A stretch of DNA of 64,000 bases from Labia minor (taxonomy: Eukaryota; Arthropoda; Insecta; Dermaptera; Spongiphoridae), in assembly GCA_963082975.1 (NCBI GenBank), contig OY720348.1:16674078-16738077 (forward strand), read 5' to 3'. The position numbers and the translations under genes were made by a program. The notes under the pieces were generated by a model. That model worked only from the letters and a program-made list of their open reading frames with translations. It was not told the DNA's origin and did no database searches. This document shows positions 60,100 through 64,000 of this stretch, in pieces. Within the stretch, counting starts at the first letter, position 1. Each line of letters opens with the position of its first letter.

Positions 60100-63000
60100 T
60101 TTTTTTTCATAGCAAGCGGACGGGACGAATCAGGCATTGGGGGGGTCGGGCATGCCAATCGCCACGATGACAGTGAAAAAGCACCCCATTGCGCGCCAAC
60201 CGAGTAGCCCTAAAAAAAAAACGCAAAGCTGAAAGGTCCAGACGGAGACAACTGCTTTCGCCATTCGCGTCAATGTGCCTTGTCATTGCATGGGAATCAA
60301 AATCTTTCCATTAAATATACATCACAGAGTGAGTCTGTGGCTGAGAGGAAGGGCAGAAGGAGAAGGGGTGTGGGGGGGGGGGAATCCCAGCCCTTGCTAA
60401 TTACGGTTCGTCTCTTTTGTGATTGTTCATCGACTTCAATTTAAATATGCACGCCCGGGACAAGAGGAGCCCCTGGGCAGGCAGCATTACTTGAGCTTCT
60501 CCACCGCCTAAAAGCATCCATCTTTAAAAAAAAAACACACTTTCATATACACACACACACACACACTCTCACACACATATTTATATTATTTAATAAATAA
60601 CGTATTGAATTTTCTGTCGAAATCCCCATTTTTTTCGGAAATCAAACTTTATGAAAACTTGCAAAAGAAAAATACTGTCCCCGTCTCGCTTTCATATGTT
60701 AATTTTATTCCCATTTTAAAATAACGCTGTCACATCTTACGAATTTATGAATATAATAATAATATCAACGATATGTCTGTATAGATAGGAGTGAATGGAT
60801 GTGTGAGGGTATATACATTATATTATACATATATAATTTGGCGCGTGCATATTTAAGGAAGAAAGCGGATGTGGTTATTAAATGGCACAAATAGTTGAAT
60901 TAAAACTGGGGATCTATTAGGGCCAATCCACAAAGGAGATAAATCCGACTTTATTGGGTTTCTTCGTGGGGTTACGAAGAATAGGAATATTGAATTGTTA
61001 AGAAAAGTTTCACATTTCTTGTTGTCCATCACTGGTCATGATTTAAAGATTTAATTTAGCTGGGCCCTTTAGTCTGGAGAGGCTCCCCTAGTCTTTCAGG
61101 TCGCCTTTCAAATGGTCCTCGGACCAATTAAATTCTTCCTTTTGTTCTTCAAAGATTATATATTCTCTCGTTAAAAGGTAAAGTTGCTTTAGCAAGCCAA
61201 TGCGTCTTTTATCTCCATCTAGTTTTTTTTTTTTTTTTTCTAAAACGATACTCAAAAAGAAAATAAAAAAATCGAAACGCAATTGATTTGAATTCTGAGT
61301 GAAAAGGGTGGAAAGGGAGAATTTACTCTCCCTCTCTCTTTTTCCTAGTTATTCTTTTAGTATTCGTAAGAATCATATCCCTCATGACTATAACCAAATA
61401 TGCTAATTGTCCTGGCATTGTTTTCCAATCCCTCAAAGGAAAATTGATCAATGGACAAATATTTTGCAAGTGACGTAGCTTTGTCTTTTCTATATTAAAA
61501 TGAAATTCCATAATCATTGGATTTTAAATTGGGTGAAAATTTAATCTCAAGCGATCGTAAAATTTCAGAGCAATAGAATATCGGAATGTTTAATGGAGAA
61601 TTAAAAATTAATAACTTGACGATGTTGACTATGCGATGATGGGCCTGACGCTGTAAGGGGAGAAGGGGGGCGGTGCGAAAACAAATGCTATCCTCCCCCA
61701 GTTCTGATAATAAAGCGGCCTACAAAGCATTCCCTCTCCCGAATGTCTTTGTACTAAAATGTAATAACATGGACAATTATATCGATTTCTGGGCTTGTGT
61801 TATTGCATATTGCATCTGGTTTGGTTTGTAGAAAGACAAGGCAGGCATTCAATACAAGCCAATATATTAATAACATTTTTTTGGCAATTGTGTATGCTAG
61901 CATATGGAAATCGATAATTAATAATATTTGAGATTGGATTGTCATTGGCTCTCAATTTACATTTCTTTTTCAAGAAGTTGTATTATTGTATACAAAATAT
62001 TTATACAACAGTTTTGGTAATCAATTTCATGGACGAATAAAGAAATAAGAATAAAAATTAAGAAAGCAACAAGGAGTGGGATAAATTTATCATTTTTCTT
62101 TTCTTTCATGCAATCCTATTTTGAGATATCATCGTCATTCATTGTCTACTGACAGCTCTGCTAAAATATGATCCGTGTAAACTTTTATGTTATTACATTG
62201 TAATAAGTATCAATTTTGTGAAAATCTCAAAATATAAAAGAAGTGGTGAAATTCTTCTGTCATTTGTCAAAGGGAAGAAGTTATTTTTTTGACGGGGGAG
62301 GGGGGATGAACTCGCAATTCCACATGCGCCTTCTTCAACGGATGTCAATTAAAAGAGAAATGAATGAAGGAAAAATGAAGGGTGGGCCTGAATCAAGAGG
62401 TCCTTTGGATTTCATGAAAAAGCCAACTTGTAGCAAACAAAATAAATGATTTGCGGAGCGTCAGCTGGTCATAAAAAATTGGCCTTATAAAAACCCGGAG
62501 GGCGTAAGGTGGGGGTGTAAGTGAGTGCGCGGAAGTGTTTTAGAGTAATGCAGATAGGAAGGGTGCCATGTGACAAATTACAATTGCCTACGACTTCTTG
62601 GTTTGCAATAAAAGCAGCAAATCGCTCTATCGTCGTCTTTTTCTTGGCTTAATGTGAAGATAAACGCCTCGAGTGAGAGAGAAAGAAACAACCCCCCAAA
62701 TGCAATTGGCATCTGCAACAGGAATAAGAGCAGCAGGTTGGTTCATCGTAGTGCCCTTTTCTTTTTGTTTTTTCTTTAATTTCATTTATTCTTGAATGAC
62801 ATAATTACTAATATAAGTCTGTTTAAATTTTAAATGAAGCTCATAAAACATTTATTTTTATATATTTATTTTCAAAAACGGCTTAATGAATTTTTGTATA
62901 ATGAGTAAAAAATACATCAAAAAACAAGAAACGCAAGTTAAGTCATTTGATTTCTCTAAAGAGTTCACGTATGGACAGAAGAGCTATTGTATTCACATAA

Positions 63001-64000
63001 ATTACCTTGGAAGATAATAAAGAAATAAAAACAAAGAATTTAATAATTCTGTTCAATTTATTAGACAGAAATTAATTTTAACTAAAGAGAAAATATCAAA
63101 GTTCTTAACAGAAAACTGGACAACAAACCTTAATTATTCAAAAAAGATGTCTTTTTTAGTACTAATTTTGGTGACTCGTGAATTGTCTCATTAAATGTAA
63201 ATGGTACTTTGCACTTGGCTTCTCTCCTAATAAACAGTATGGAAAGAACCAGAAATCCCTTTCATCATCATCTGCCATCTCAACATTAAAGATTAACTTC
63301 GTATACTGACTATCTAAGAGCTCATATATTAGTTATAACACTTCTTAAGACATATACCAGCCATATAAAATTATTTACAAGCTGATCATTCAAAGAAATT
63401 GTTTCTTCATTATTACTTTAGTTCCAAACTAAATGTTAATCAAATTGACAATGCTTTTTAAAAGTACATAATAAAATATTGATGAATGAATCATTTAATT
63501 TTAAATATATTAATTTTTATTTTTTGATTTTGTTGACTATGGAAATCTACAAAATCCATTTTAGAATATTGTTAAATTTTATAATAAACGATTTAAATTT
63601 TTCTGTGTGTCGACCTCCAGTTCAATGAAACACGACTAAAGCCATTAAATCATAATAATTAATCGTGTACCTAAAATCGACCCAAGTTTCGATGACATGG
63701 TTTCATGATCTTTCAAGCACAGTATGTAATTAGTTTTCTCGAATAATGATGAGGACCATCCACGTCGTTCTTCGATAAAAGATTGTGAAAATTATAAATT
63801 CAAATTAATTTGTTGTTTTGATTTCAATATACGACATATATTATATATGGTATGGTATGTAATTGAATCAGAAACATAAAATCAAACAAACGATTTCATA
63901 AATGTTTGTAAAAATTCGGGAAGAATATTTTAATGAGGAAATTATAAATCAAAAAAACCGATAAGTTATATTATAGGAATATAAATATTATTGGGTACAA
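60100..64000. other. Intron with repeat-poor islands, right edge of window
   Basis: 60100-60500 and 61550-62760 are balanced in composition and repeat-poor, apart from G-runs near 60371 and 62297 and a (CA)n tract at about 60550-60575. 62800-64000 is more AT-rich without recognisable families. No exon in any frame shows a dac or other known domain. The missing 5' exons of dac are expected beyond 64000. Confidence 0.45.

Overview
This is AT-rich eukaryotic (metazoan) genomic DNA, dense in (TA)n and (CA)n microsatellites and in short non-autonomous transposable elements. No open reading frame here encodes a complete protein. The one gene I can support is a dachshund (dac/DACH) homologue on the minus strand, seen as four internal exons: 49159-49235, 48705-48863, 38255-38479 and 17414-17497. 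Each has consensus splice sites, and all three junctions keep the same phase, giving 181 complete codons. The last two exons encode the start of the conserved C-terminal Dachbox-C coiled coil (NIQGLLKVAADNARQQERQ, then TELKMDVLREREVKESLERQ). This wording looks closer to arthropod Dachshund than to vertebrate DACH1/2, so an arthropod is my best guess, held loosely. The N-terminal Dachbox-N exons should lie to the right of the window and the last C-terminal exon(s) to the left. The window is therefore almost entirely dac intron.

Layout from left to right. 1-17413 is intron downstream of the last visible exon. It holds a hAT MITE (1876), two Helentron-like family B copies (2237, 4836), TIR MITEs (4231, 6284), a family A copy (9350), a family C fragment (10775) and a tRNA-derived SINE (12585). 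17498-38254 is a 20.8-kb intron with three full-length or near full-length family A copies plus one partial copy, a 1.06-kb near-perfect palindrome (19917-20977), and several repeat-poor islands of more balanced composition. 38480-48704 is a 10.2-kb intron with two family D copies, a 127-bp tandem array, a second SINE with a perfect 11-bp target duplication, and a 981-bp long-TIR element that contains a nested hAT MITE. 48864-49158 is a short intron of about 295 bp. 49236-64000 is the intron upstream of the first visible exon. It carries a 285-bp satellite-like array built from a palindromic unit and split by a young element with perfect 90-bp TIRs, a 757-bp hAT element with a perfect 8-bp target duplication inside family C, a family B copy, a family A copy, and long repeat-poor islands.

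The repeat-poor islands (about 7.5-8.3, 13.8-14.4, 16.0-18.0, 23.7-24.4, 30.1-32.3, 40.0-40.3, 51.2-52.1, 54.3-58.4 and 60.1-62.8 kb) may be conserved cis-regulatory DNA. dac is a developmental transcription cofactor gene known in flies and vertebrates for extensive non-coding regulation, but no alignment was available to test this. I found no CRISPR array, operon, rRNA or functional tRNA gene, and no convincing new multi-gene system. The most unusual material is in the transposable elements: shared architecture between families A and B, an internally duplicated 3' terminus in family B, a family C palindrome, and several nested insertions whose order can be read directly.
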